Positions 30,812 through 38,667 of a DNA stretch of 64,000 nt are shown piece after piece (position 1 is the stretch's first letter; each line of letters opens with the position of its first letter). Both the position numbers and the translations under genes were made by a program. The notes under the pieces are model-generated. The model did not search any database and was not told the DNA's origin. It saw only the letters and a program-made list of their open reading frames with translations. The DNA comes from an uncultured Oscillospiraceae bacterium (GTDB lineage Bacteria; Bacillota; Clostridia; Oscillospirales; Oscillospiraceae). The stretch is from assembly GCA_934591705.1 (NCBI GenBank), contig CAKTPM010000002.1, positions 100,861 through 164,860 on the forward strand, written 5' to 3'.

Positions 30812-31800
30812 AAAAATTTCTGTGTGGGGCGTTGGGTCTTGTGCTGTCCTTGCCGCTGCTGTGCGCCTGCGGCAGGCGGCCGGATGCCGCGGTGGTGCGG
30901 CTCAATGAGGTGACCCACAGTGTGTTCTACGCACCGCAGTATGTGGCTATGGAAAAGGGGTTCTTCACCGACGAGGGCCTTACCGTCGAGCTTGTCAACG
31001 GCGGCGGCGCCGACAAGGTGATGACCGCCGTGGTATCCGGGCAAAGCGACATCGGCCTGGCCGGACCGGAGAGCTGCATCTATATGCACCGCCAGGGCAA
31101 GGACGACCTGCCGGTGGTGTTCGGCCAGCTCACCCGCCGGGACGGCTCGTTTTTGGTGGGCCGCCGGGCGGAGGACTTCTCCTGGGAAAATCTGCGGGGC
31201 AAGACCATCCTGGGCGGCCGCAAGGGCGGCGTGCCGGAGATGACGCTGGAGTATGTGATGAAGAAAAACGGCCTCATACCCGGCACCGACGCGGTGGTGG
31301 ATACCTCCGTGCAGTTCAACATGATGGCCGGGGCCTTCACCGGCGGCCAGGGGGACTATGTCACCCTCTTTGAGCCCACGGCCTCCCAGGTGGAGGCGGC
31401 GGGGCAGGGCCACATCCTCTGCTCCATCGGCACCGAGAGCGGGGAGATCCCCTACACGGCCTACTTCGCCTCCCGGAGCTATCTTGCGGACCACGCCGAC
31501 ACCGTGGCCGCCTTCAGCCGGGCCATGGTCCGGGCTCTCCAATGGGTGGACACCCATACCGACGCCCAGGTAGCCGCCGCCATCGCCCCCCAGTTCCCGG
31601 ACACGGATCTGGAGCTGCTCACCGCCGTCACTGCCCGGCACCGGGCCATCGACGCCTGGAACACGGCCTTCACCATGGAGCCGGCGGCCCTGGAGGCCCT
31701 GGAGACCGTGATGACCGAGGCCGGAGAGCTGGATCGGGAGGACTGGGTGGACTTTGCCGCCATGGTGGATAACTCCTTCGCCCAGGCGGCGGGGCAGTAA
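30808..31800 (+). CDS. ABC substrate-binding lipoprotein (NMT1/THI5-like)
   Basis: 330-aa lipoprotein (lipobox PLLCAC). The N-terminal half shows the NMT1/THI5/SsuA pattern: VFYAPQYVAMEKGFFTDEGL and NGGGADKVMTAVVSGQSDIGLAGPES. Such proteins capture pyrimidine precursors of thiamine, sulfonates or nitrate; the ligand is not determined, and no thiamine or sulfonate genes are adjacent. The ATG overlaps the permease stop (ATGA); RBS AGGGAGG. Confidence 0.85.
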   Translation: MKKFLCGALGLVLSLPLLCACGRRPDAAVVRLNEVTHSVFYAPQYVAMEKGFFTDEGLTVELVNGGGADKVMTAVVSGQSDIGLAGPESCIYMHRQGKDDLPVVFGQLTRRDGSFLVGRRAEDFSWENLRGKTILGGRKGGVPEMTLEYVMKKNGLIPGTDAVVDTSVQFNMMAGAFTGGQGDYVTLFEPTASQVEAAGQGHILCSIGTESGEIPYTAYFASRSYLADHADTVAAFSRAMVRALQWVDTHTDAQVAAAIAPQFPDTDLELLTAVTARHRAIDAWNTAFTMEPAALEALETVMTEAGELDREDWVDFAAMVDNSFAQAAGQ

Positions 31801-31829
31801 ACCGGCCGGCGGGGCCCTCAGGCCGCTGA

Positions 31830-31866
31830 AAAAGCAGCGCCGCCTCGGAGAGGCGGCGCTGCTTTT
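31830..31866. terminator. bidirectional intrinsic terminator
   Basis: AAAAGCAGCGCCGCCTC / GAGGCGGCGCTGCTTTT around a short loop, between convergent genes. Confidence 0.88.
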
Positions 31867-31881
31867 CTTTGCTTGCTCGTA

Positions 31882-33495
31882 TCAGCCCCACAGTGCCGTA
31901 AGCATGGGGATGACCTGCTTTTTGCGGCTCATGACGCCGGGGAGGAAGACGGTGGCGTCCTTTGGCTCTACATTGAAGGCGTTGCGGATGGTCTCCTCGC
32001 TGCCTAAGAACAGCAGCTGCGTGCCCTCCAAGAGCACATCCGTGAGCATTAGGATGACCATGTCGAAGCCCTGCTCGGCCCGCAGCTTCGCCATGGCCTC
32101 CAGGAATTCGTCCTTGCGCTTGAGCATCCCCGCGGAGTCGATGCAGGTGATCTGCCCCACCCCCAGGGCGTGCTCGGAGATATGGAATGCCTTGAAGTCG
32201 GAGCGCAGGAGCTCCATGGCGGGCTTGGCGTCGTTGGCGCCGGTGGCGAACAGCTCGTGGCCGATGTCCTCCAGGGACACCCGGGCCATGCGGCTGAGGC
32301 GCTCGGCCATGTCCCGATCCCGCTTGGTGCAGGTGGGGGACTTGAACATAACGGTGTCGGACAGGATGGCCGCGGCCATGAGCCCCGCCAGCTTGGGAGA
32401 GGGCATGACGCCGTGCTCCTGGAACATGGCGGCCACGATGGTGTTGGTGGAGCCAACGGCCTCGTTGCGGACATTGATGGGCTGGCGGGTCTGGATGTCC
32501 GCCAGGCGGTGGTGATCCACGATGCCCAGGATCTCCGCCTGCTCTAAGCCGGGGACGGACTGGGCCATCTCGTTGTGGTCCACCAGCACCACCCGTTTGC
32601 GCCGGGGACGCAGCAGGTGGTAGCGGCTCAGGGTGCCCACCACCCGGTCATCCTCGTCCAGGATGGGGTAGCAGCGGTAGCGGCTTTGCAGCACGGTCTC
32701 CCGTACATCGTCGATATAGTCGTTGAGATGGAAGCTGATGAGCCCCTCGGTATGGCAGGGCCGGGCGATGGGGATGGCCTGATAGATGAGCCGCGCGGCG
32801 TGGCAGGCGTCAAACGGAGTGGAGATGATGCAGGTTTCACCGGCATCTTCCAGCCACGCGGGATCCACATCCGTCTGGCACAGCACGATGCAGCTGACGC
32901 CCACTTTTTTGGCGCGCTCAATCATCTCCGGCTGTGAGCCGCAGAGCACAATGGTCTCGCGGCAGCGGAAGAGGATGTTTTCGCAGTCCTGCGGCAGCGC
33001 CACATACACATGCCCGCTGATGGCGTCCACCTGATTGCCGCCGTCATACAAAAGGCGGCCTTCGAGCACGCTCAGGAGGTTGAAGAGCGGCAGTTCTTCC
33101 ACCATCGTGTTCTCGATGGTCTCCATGCTGTAAGAGGCGATGTCGCCGGCCGAGAGCATGCCGTAGAGGGTGCCGTCCTCGTTGATGACGGGGATGGAAG
33201 AGATGCGCTGGTCGTGCATGGTGTGCCAGGCCCGGTCCATGGTCACCGAGGCATTGAAGCAGGGGGGCCGGTCGAACTCCAGGTCCTTGACCTGGGTGCG
33301 GACATTGGGCACGAAGCGGGGGGCGGAGAAGCCGAAGTAGTCCAGCATCCGCTGGGTCTCGTCGCTGACGCTGCCCAGCCGCGCCGCCACATACTCGCTC
33401 TCCCCCAGGGCGTTATGCAGCGCGGCATAGGCCATGGCCGCCACCACCGAATCCGTGTCCGGATTGCGGTGGCCCATCACAAATATCTCACTCAT
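31882..33495 (-). CDS. manganese-dependent inorganic pyrophosphatase with CBS-DRTGG regulatory region
   Basis: 537-aa family II (DHH) pyrophosphatase. The DHH core is at both ends: HRNPDTDS (metal ligands H8, D12, D14) and VDHHRLAD. Between them, residues ~70-300 hold two CBS domains with a DRTGG-like insert, as in nucleotide-regulated clostridial PPases. It hydrolyses PPi to phosphate in the cytoplasm, and by family knowledge AMP/ADP inhibit and ATP activates. The start is the ATG at 33495; the RBS is a modest GAGGG. Confidence 0.92.
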   Translation of the reverse strand: MSEIFVMGHRNPDTDSVVAAMAYAALHNALGESEYVAARLGSVSDETQRMLDYFGFSAPRFVPNVRTQVKDLEFDRPPCFNASVTMDRAWHTMHDQRISSIPVINEDGTLYGMLSAGDIASYSMETIENTMVEELPLFNLLSVLEGRLLYDGGNQVDAISGHVYVALPQDCENILFRCRETIVLCGSQPEMIERAKKVGVSCIVLCQTDVDPAWLEDAGETCIISTPFDACHAARLIYQAIPIARPCHTEGLISFHLNDYIDDVRETVLQSRYRCYPILDEDDRVVGTLSRYHLLRPRRKRVVLVDHNEMAQSVPGLEQAEILGIVDHHRLADIQTRQPINVRNEAVGSTNTIVAAMFQEHGVMPSPKLAGLMAAAILSDTVMFKSPTCTKRDRDMAERLSRMARVSLEDIGHELFATGANDAKPAMELLRSDFKAFHISEHALGVGQITCIDSAGMLKRKDEFLEAMAKLRAEQGFDMVILMLTDVLLEGTQLLFLGSEETIRNAFNVEPKDATVFLPGVMSRKKQVIPMLTALWG

Positions 33496-33534
33496 GGCAA
33501 AGCCCTCTTTTCTTGCGGTTTTTTCACTGCCATT

Positions 33535-33562
33535 ATTATAAAACTTCAACGCGGTTTGTCAA
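33535..33562 (-). promoter_or_regulatory. promoter of the CBS pyrophosphatase
   Basis: On the minus strand TTGACA (33557-33562), 16-bp spacer, TATAAT (33535-33540). Confidence 0.8.
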
Positions 33563-33585
33563 TGTGTGTTTTTCACCGAAATTCC

Positions 33586-33614
33586 TTGTTTTAACCGGTC
33601 CGGCGTGGTATAAT
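33586..33614 (+). promoter_or_regulatory. promoter of the MATE gene
   Basis: TTGTTT (33586-33591), 17-bp spacer, TATAAT (33609-33614). Confidence 0.72.
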
Positions 33615-33666
33615 ACCGACGCTTTACCGGGGCTTTCCGGAAAAAAACAAGAGGAGAGACATTGCC

Positions 33667-35016
33667 GTGGACAGGGAGCAGAAGTATATCCGCATGACCA
33701 CCGAGCCGGTGGGGCGGCTCATCTGTGAGCTGGCCGGCCCCACCATCGTCTCCATGCTGGTGACGGCGGCCTACAACATGGTGGATACCTTCTTCGTGGG
33801 ACTTTTGCGCAGCAACAGCGCCACCGGCGCCGTGGGCGTGGTGTTCTCGCTGATGGCCATCCTCCAGGCGGTGGGCTTCTTCTTCGGCCAGGGCAGCGGC
33901 ACCTATATCTCCCGGCATCTGGGAGCCCAGCAGGAGGATGACGCCGCCCGGATGGCCGTCTCCGCCGTGGTGCTCAGCTTCGCCTCGGGGGTGGTCATCG
34001 CCGTGCTGGGGCTTATTTTCCTGGAGCCGCTGGCGTCCTTTTTGGGCTCCACCCCCACCATTTTGCCTCACGCCAAGGCATACCTGCGCATCATCCTCCT
34101 GGGGGCGCCCTACATGGTGGCCTCCTTCACCGTCAACCAGCAGCTCCGCTTCCAGGGCAGCGCCAGCTATGCCATGTACGGCATCCTGGCAGGGGCGGTG
34201 CTGAATGTGGCCTTAGATCCGTTTTTCATCTTCACCTGCCGCATGGGCGTGGCCGGCGCGGCGCTGGCCACCATCCTGGGGCAGCTGGTCTCCTTCGTCG
34301 TTTTGCTGCTGGGCACCGCCCGGGGCGGGAACCTGCGCCTGCGGTGGCGCAATCTGCACATCACCGGCGCCCTGCTCCACGAGATCTGGCGGGGCGGCCT
34401 GCCCTCCCTGTGCCGCCAGGGGCTCATGTCCCTCTCCACCATCTGCCTGAACGCCGCAGCCAGGGAGTTCGGGGATGTGGCCATCGCCGCCATGAGCGTG
34501 GTGAGCCGCTGCATGATGGTGGCCAACTCCGCCGTCATCGGCTTCGGGCAGGGCTTCCAGCCGGTGATCGGCTTCAACTACGGTGCAGGGCTCACCCAAC
34601 GCGTGAAGCAGGGCTTTTGGTTCTGCGTCCGCTGGGGCACGGTGTTTCTGCTGATCATCGGGGCCCTGGGCGCCCTGTTCGCCCCCCAGATCGTGGCTCT
34701 TTTCCGCAATGACCCCGCCGTGGTGGCCTTCGGCGCCAGGGCCATGCGCCTGCAGTGCGCCACGCTTTTCACCTTCGCCACGGTCATCACCTCCAACATG
34801 CTCACTCAATGCCTGGGCAAGACCGTCCGGGCCTCTCTTCTGGCCATGGCCCGGCAGGGGCTGTTCCTGATCCCCGCCGTGACCATCCTGCCGCCGATCC
34901 TGCACGAGCTCGGTTTGCAGTTGGCCCAGCCCATCTCCGATATACTGGGCCTGCTCACCACCGCCATCGTCATGCCCAGCATTTGGCGGGACCTCTCCCG
35001 CCCTCCGCAGGTTTGA
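33667..35016 (+). CDS. MATE family efflux transporter
   Basis: 449-aa polytopic protein with the 12-helix MATE pattern in two related halves (for example FVGLLRSNSATGAVGVVFSLMAILQAVGFFFGQGS, with the second-half equivalent near GFGQGFQPVIGFNYGAG). It would export drugs or metabolites in exchange for Na+ or H+. The start codon is GTG with AGAGGAGAG upstream. Substrate unknown. Confidence 0.9.
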   Translation: MDREQKYIRMTTEPVGRLICELAGPTIVSMLVTAAYNMVDTFFVGLLRSNSATGAVGVVFSLMAILQAVGFFFGQGSGTYISRHLGAQQEDDAARMAVSAVVLSFASGVVIAVLGLIFLEPLASFLGSTPTILPHAKAYLRIILLGAPYMVASFTVNQQLRFQGSASYAMYGILAGAVLNVALDPFFIFTCRMGVAGAALATILGQLVSFVVLLLGTARGGNLRLRWRNLHITGALLHEIWRGGLPSLCRQGLMSLSTICLNAAAREFGDVAIAAMSVVSRCMMVANSAVIGFGQGFQPVIGFNYGAGLTQRVKQGFWFCVRWGTVFLLIIGALGALFAPQIVALFRNDPAVVAFGARAMRLQCATLFTFATVITSNMLTQCLGKTVRASLLAMARQGLFLIPAVTILPPILHELGLQLAQPISDILGLLTTAIVMPSIWRDLSRPPQV

Positions 35017-35035
35017 GGGGCGAGCTACAGCGTAA

Positions 35036-35063
35036 AAAGGACAGAGCGCCGGCTCTGTCCTTT
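35036..35063. terminator. bidirectional intrinsic terminator
   Basis: AAAGGACAGAGC / GCTCTGTCCTTT around a short loop, between the MATE gene and ppa. Confidence 0.85.
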
Positions 35064-35088
35064 ATTGCATGCTCTTTTCAGTTCTCTT

Positions 35089-35580
35089 TCACTTCTCCCG
35101 GTTTTCCGTGTAGCGCCGGCGGCACTCCTCGATGATCTTCTCGGCGTCCTCCCGGCCGTGGTAGACGCCGGTCTCCACCGGGATGCCCTGGAGGACCTTA
35201 TAGTTATCAAAAAAGTTGCTGATCTCCTTGAGGATGAAGCCCGGCAGCTGCTCCAGCTCCCGATACTCGCTGTAACGGGGGTCGCAGTCCACCACGGAGA
35301 TGAGCTTATAGTCGATCTTGCCGTTGTCGGTCATCTCCAGGTAGCCCAGCACCCGGGCGGGGACAATGCAGCCGGGAAAGGTGGGGTTGTCGCACACCAC
35401 CAAAATATCCAGGGCGTCGCCGTCCGGGGCCAGGGTGTTCTCGATGATGCCGTACTCCGCCGGGTAGACCATCGAGGCATAGAGCACCCGGTCCAGCCGG
35501 ATGCGGCCGGTTTTTTCATCGCGCTCGTACTTGTTCTTGGAATGCAGGGGGATCTCGATAAAAGCATCTACCTTGCTCAT
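35089..35580 (-). CDS. ppa: family I inorganic pyrophosphatase
   Basis: 163-aa soluble Mg2+-dependent PPase. DGDALDILVV carries the signature acidic residues; YPAEYGIIENT and the KxxxxR-type N-terminal block also fit. It catalyses the same reaction as the unrelated DHH enzyme 1.6 kb away. AAGGAGGT precedes the ATG. Confidence 0.93.
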   Translation of the reverse strand: MSKVDAFIEIPLHSKNKYERDEKTGRIRLDRVLYASMVYPAEYGIIENTLAPDGDALDILVVCDNPTFPGCIVPARVLGYLEMTDNGKIDYKLISVVDCDPRYSEYRELEQLPGFILKEISNFFDNYKVLQGIPVETGVYHGREDAEKIIEECRRRYTENREK

Positions 35581-35616
35581 GGGGTACCTCCTTCACCGCC
35601 CGGCGGGCTTTTTGCT

Positions 35617-35645
35617 ATCATACACGAAAAAGGCGGCCTTGTCCA
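35617..35645 (-). promoter_or_regulatory. promoter of ppa
   Basis: On the minus strand TGGACA (35640-35645), 17-bp spacer, TATGAT (35617-35622). Confidence 0.75.
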
Positions 35646-35681
35646 CCTTCTTATTCCCCGGCGGCCGTGGACAAAGCGGTG

Positions 35682-35710
35682 TTGCAATGCGCCGCCGCCT
35701 CTGCTATACT
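35682..35710 (+). promoter_or_regulatory. promoter of the pssA-like gene
   Basis: TTGCAA (35682-35687), 17-bp spacer, TATACT (35705-35710). Confidence 0.75.
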
Positions 35711-35768
35711 GGCCCTATCGCCTCCGGCAGCTCGGAGGGCAGCATCCTGTGGAGAATGAGGACGACAT

Positions 35769-36404
35769 ATGATCGGATTTTATAACTATACGGTGGTGGC
35801 CACCTACCTGGCCACCCTGCTGGGCCTGTGCGGTATTTTCTTTTCCCTGGAGGGGCAGGTGTTCAGCGCCATTGTGTGCCTGCTGCTGGCGGGGCTTCTG
35901 GACACCGTGGACGGCCGCATCGCCCGGACGAAGAAGGACCGCACCGCCGACGAGCAGCGCTTCGGCATCCAGATCGACTCGCTGAACGATGTGATCTGCT
36001 TCGGCGTGCTGCCCGCCACCGCCGGCTATACCCTGTGCCGGGCCCACATGGAGGCCCTGCCGCTGTGGTGCAAGGCCACCCTGGGCTTCTTCCTCCTGGC
36101 GGGGCTCATCCGCCTGGCCTACTTCAATGTCTTAGAGGAGGAGCGCCAGCAGACCGAGGGGGGCACTGAGCGACGCTACTACCTGGGCCTGCCCATCACC
36201 GCCAGCACCCTGGTGTTTCCGGCCCTGTATCTGCTGGGGCGGCTCTTCCCCGGCGCGGCGCCGGCCATCCTCTGCGGCGGCCTTCTGCTGACGGGGCTCC
36301 TCTACATCACCCCCCTGCGCCTGCGGCATCCCAACGGCATCGCCATCGTGTGCATGGCCGCGGTCGGCGCCGCCGAGCTGGCAGGGCTCCTCCTGCTGCG
36401 ATAA
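35769..36404 (+). CDS. pssA: CDP-alcohol phosphatidyltransferase, PssA-like
   Basis: 211-aa integral membrane enzyme of phospholipid synthesis, probably CDP-diacylglycerol-serine phosphatidyltransferase. The CDP-alcohol motif is present: DTVDGRIAR, then G, then DSLND. The gap between AR and G is 12 residues instead of the usual 8, an insertion rich in charged residues. NDVICFGVLPA matches the PssA (not PgsA) version. About six membrane helices. Confidence 0.82.
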   Translation: MIGFYNYTVVATYLATLLGLCGIFFSLEGQVFSAIVCLLLAGLLDTVDGRIARTKKDRTADEQRFGIQIDSLNDVICFGVLPATAGYTLCRAHMEALPLWCKATLGFFLLAGLIRLAYFNVLEEERQQTEGGTERRYYLGLPITASTLVFPALYLLGRLFPGAAPAILCGGLLLTGLLYITPLRLRHPNGIAIVCMAAVGAAELAGLLLLR

Positions 36405-36427
36405 AACCATCGGCCCCGCCGGGCCGC

Positions 36428-36458
36428 AAAAAATCCGCCCTGACAGGGCGGATTTTTT
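36428..36458. terminator. bidirectional intrinsic terminator
   Basis: Perfect 14-bp stem AAAAAATCCGCCCT / AGGGCGGATTTTTT with a 3-nt loop. Confidence 0.9.
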
Positions 36459-36464
36459 ATGCGC

Positions 36465-37664
36465 TCACAGCAGGTGCTCCACCCGGTAATCCCCCCGGGC
36501 GGCGGCCTCCATGCGCTCTCGCTTCACGGCGGTGACGGCCTCCTGCAGGGCCGCGATGATGCTGTTGGACACCAAAAAGCCCCGGGGTGTCAGCCGCCAG
36601 CCGCTCTCCGTGGGCTGGGCCAGGCCGTGGGCCTCATATTCCCGGAAAAGGGCCTCCAGGGGCTGTGTCTTCTGCCGGAAGCGGCGGCCGTAGTCCGCCA
36701 GATCCAGGCCCCGGGACATGCGCAGAGAGAGCATGATGGTCTCCATATCCCGGTCCATGGGGTCTATCTCCTCCCGCTCGGACAGGCGCATCTCTCCGGC
36801 GATGTAGGCGTCTATATCCCGGGCATAGGCAAAGCGCACGCCCCCCATGTCGCTGTGGGCCCCGGGGCCGAAGCCGGCATATTCCCGGAGCTGCCAGTAG
36901 CGCAGGTTGTGGCGGCTCTCGCAGCCGGGGCGGGCGAAGTTGGAGATCTCATACTGCGCATAGCCCTGCCGGGCCAGATAGTCCACGGTGAAGAGGTACA
37001 TATCCGCCTGGGCGTCATCGTCCGGCAGAGAGAGGGAGTCCTTTTTTGCCCAGAGGGGGGTGCCCTCCTCCACCTTCAGGCCGTAGCAGCTCAGGTGCTC
37101 CGGGGCCAGGGCCGCGGCGGCCTCCAGAGTGGCGCGCCACTGCTCCCGGGTCTGCCCGGGCAGGCCGTAAATGAGATCCAGGGACAAATTTTGGAAGCCC
37201 GCCGCGCGGATGGCCTCCACGGAGGTGCGGGCCTGCTCCACGGTGTGGATGCGGCCCACCGCCCGCAGGGCGGCGTCGTCCATGGCCTGCACCCCCAGGG
37301 ACAGGCGGTTAAACCCCGCCCGGCGCAGCTTCTTCAGGGCCTTTTTGTCCTGGGCGCTGTCGGGGTTGCACTCCAGGGTGATCTCCGCGTCGGCGGTCAT
37401 GCGGTAGCGCTTTTTCACGGCTTTCAGCAGCTTTATGAGGCGCTTTTCCCCCAGGTAGCTGGGCGTGCCGCCGCCGAAGTACACGGTGTCCACCGCCTGG
37501 GCGGCGCACCGGGGAGCCACCTCCTCCAGATGGCGCACAAGCGCCTCGGTGTAGGCGTCCATCTTCTCCTCGCTGTGGGCCAGGGAGTAGAAATCACAGT
37601 AGTCGCACTTGTGGCGGCAAAAGGGGATGTGGATATAGATCCCCAGGGCTCCGGTTTCTTTCAT
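36465..37664 (-). CDS. hemW: radical SAM heme chaperone HemW
   Basis: 399-aa radical SAM protein. The cluster motif is CRHKCDYC (CxxxCxxC), preceded by YIHIPF; GGGTPS and the C-terminal HemN_C region follow. By family knowledge HemW proteins bind heme and deliver it rather than act as coproporphyrinogen dehydrogenases. Translation starts at the ATG at 37664 (GGGAGGGG upstream). The reading frame stays open much further upstream through the ferredoxin gene, but that is not coding. ATGA overlap with the ferredoxin. Confidence 0.92.
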   Translation of the reverse strand: MKETGALGIYIHIPFCRHKCDYCDFYSLAHSEEKMDAYTEALVRHLEEVAPRCAAQAVDTVYFGGGTPSYLGEKRLIKLLKAVKKRYRMTADAEITLECNPDSAQDKKALKKLRRAGFNRLSLGVQAMDDAALRAVGRIHTVEQARTSVEAIRAAGFQNLSLDLIYGLPGQTREQWRATLEAAAALAPEHLSCYGLKVEEGTPLWAKKDSLSLPDDDAQADMYLFTVDYLARQGYAQYEISNFARPGCESRHNLRYWQLREYAGFGPGAHSDMGGVRFAYARDIDAYIAGEMRLSEREEIDPMDRDMETIMLSLRMSRGLDLADYGRRFRQKTQPLEALFREYEAHGLAQPTESGWRLTPRGFLVSNSIIAALQEAVTAVKRERMEAAARGDYRVEHLL

Positions 37665-37900
37665 TCGTATTGCCCCTCCCGCGGATCGTACATGGTCACG
37701 GCCTCCCAGGGGCAGTTGACCATGCAGCTGCGGCAGCCGATGCACCGCTCCTGGTCTACCGCATAGAGGCCATCGGGCTGCAGGGGGATGCACTTCATCA
37801 CGCAGAACATGGCGCAGTAGCCGCAGCCGGTGCAGCTCACCGGGTCTATCCGCGCCAGCTGCCGCGCCTTTCTTCCGAAGGGATGTACCGTATCCGCCAT
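37661..37900 (-). CDS. 2[4Fe-4S] ferredoxin-like protein
   Basis: 79-aa small electron carrier with two cluster motifs: CTGCGYCAMFC and CIGCRSCMVNCP (each CxxCxxCxxxC), plus one extra Cys after the first. It is co-transcribed with and translationally coupled to hemW, so it may deliver electrons to the radical SAM enzyme; that is an inference. Confidence 0.9.
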   Translation of the reverse strand: MADTVHPFGRKARQLARIDPVSCTGCGYCAMFCVMKCIPLQPDGLYAVDQERCIGCRSCMVNCPWEAVTMYDPREGQYE

Positions 37901-37940
37901 CTTCCTCGCCTGCCTTTCCGTTAAATATTTTTCGCCTTAC

Positions 37941-37969
37941 AGTATAGGCCATTTTTCCCGGAAAGGCAA
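37941..37969 (-). promoter_or_regulatory. promoter of the ferredoxin-hemW operon
   Basis: On the minus strand TTGCCT (37964-37969), 17-bp spacer, TATACT (37941-37946). Confidence 0.75.
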
Positions 37970-37970
37970 T

Positions 37971-37999
37971 GTATGTTTTTCCCGGGGCGGCACAAACTA
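37971..37999 (+). promoter_or_regulatory. possible sigma-G/F promoter of spoVAC
   Basis: GTATG (37971-37975), 17-bp spacer, CAAACTA (37993-37999), against the forespore sigma-G pattern GHATR / CATnnTA. One mismatch in the -10 box. This fits forespore expression of spoVA genes. Confidence 0.42.
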
Positions 38000-38022
38000 T
38001 CCGGGAAAGGAGGAATGGACCC

Positions 38023-38460
38023 ATGAAAATGACTCCCGAGGCCTATCAGGCCTATGTCCGGCGCATCTCGCCGCCCTCCCCCCTGGGGAAGGATGTGCTC
38101 CTGGCCTTTTTGACCGGCGGCGGCATCTGCACCCTGGGCCAGGGCATCAGCGCCCTCTATACCGCCGCCGGGCTGACCCGGGACACCGCCGCCACCGCCA
38201 CCTCCGTCTCGCTGATCCTCCTGTCGGTGGTGCTCACGGCCCTGGGGCTTTATCACCGGCTGGCCCGGTTCGCCGGAGCCGGCACCCTGGTGCCCATCAC
38301 CGGCTTTGCCAACGCCGTCTCCTCCCCTGCCATCGACTTCCGCTCCGAGGGGCTCATCACCGGCACGGCGGTCAAAATGTTCTCCGTGGCGGGGCCGGTG
38401 CTGGTGTTCGGCACGGCGGCCTCCTGGCTCTACGGGCTGGTGCTGTGGCTTTTGGGGTGA
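38023..38460 (+). CDS. spoVAC: stage V sporulation protein AC
   Basis: 145-aa membrane protein of the SpoVA channel that moves dipicolinic acid into the forespore and releases it at germination. Family blocks: FLTGGGICTLGQGISALYT, FAGAGTLVPITGFANAV and EGLITGTAVKMFSVAGPVLVFG. AAAGGAGG lies 9 nt before the ATG. spoVAC is normally followed by spoVAD and spoVAE; here it stands alone, with 200 bp of non-coding DNA before gap. Confidence 0.87.
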   Translation: MKMTPEAYQAYVRRISPPSPLGKDVLLAFLTGGGICTLGQGISALYTAAGLTRDTAATATSVSLILLSVVLTALGLYHRLARFAGAGTLVPITGFANAVSSPAIDFRSEGLITGTAVKMFSVAGPVLVFGTAASWLYGLVLWLLG

Positions 38461-38572
38461 GGTCCTCAGGCGGTATCAAACATATGGAACATTCCAATTA
38501 AATCAAATGAAAAGTTCATGGTTTTGCGTAAATTGCCCAAAATTTTTAACAAATCTTTGGATATCATGAGGG

Positions 38573-38601
38573 CTGACAAAAACCGGCTTCCCCGATATAA
38601 T
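38573..38601 (+). promoter_or_regulatory. promoter of gap
   Basis: CTGACA (38573-38578), 17-bp spacer, TATAAT (38596-38601). Confidence 0.8.
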
Positions 38602-38667
38602 GAAGAGGAATGGAATGACCCGCGGCGGCGTCCATACTTTTTTGTGATTAGGGAAGGAAACTGTATC

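Noticed and set aside
37665..38024. N-terminal extension of HemW through the ferredoxin region
   Set aside because: The ferredoxin has intact cluster motifs in another frame and HemW has its own RBS and ATG at 37664.
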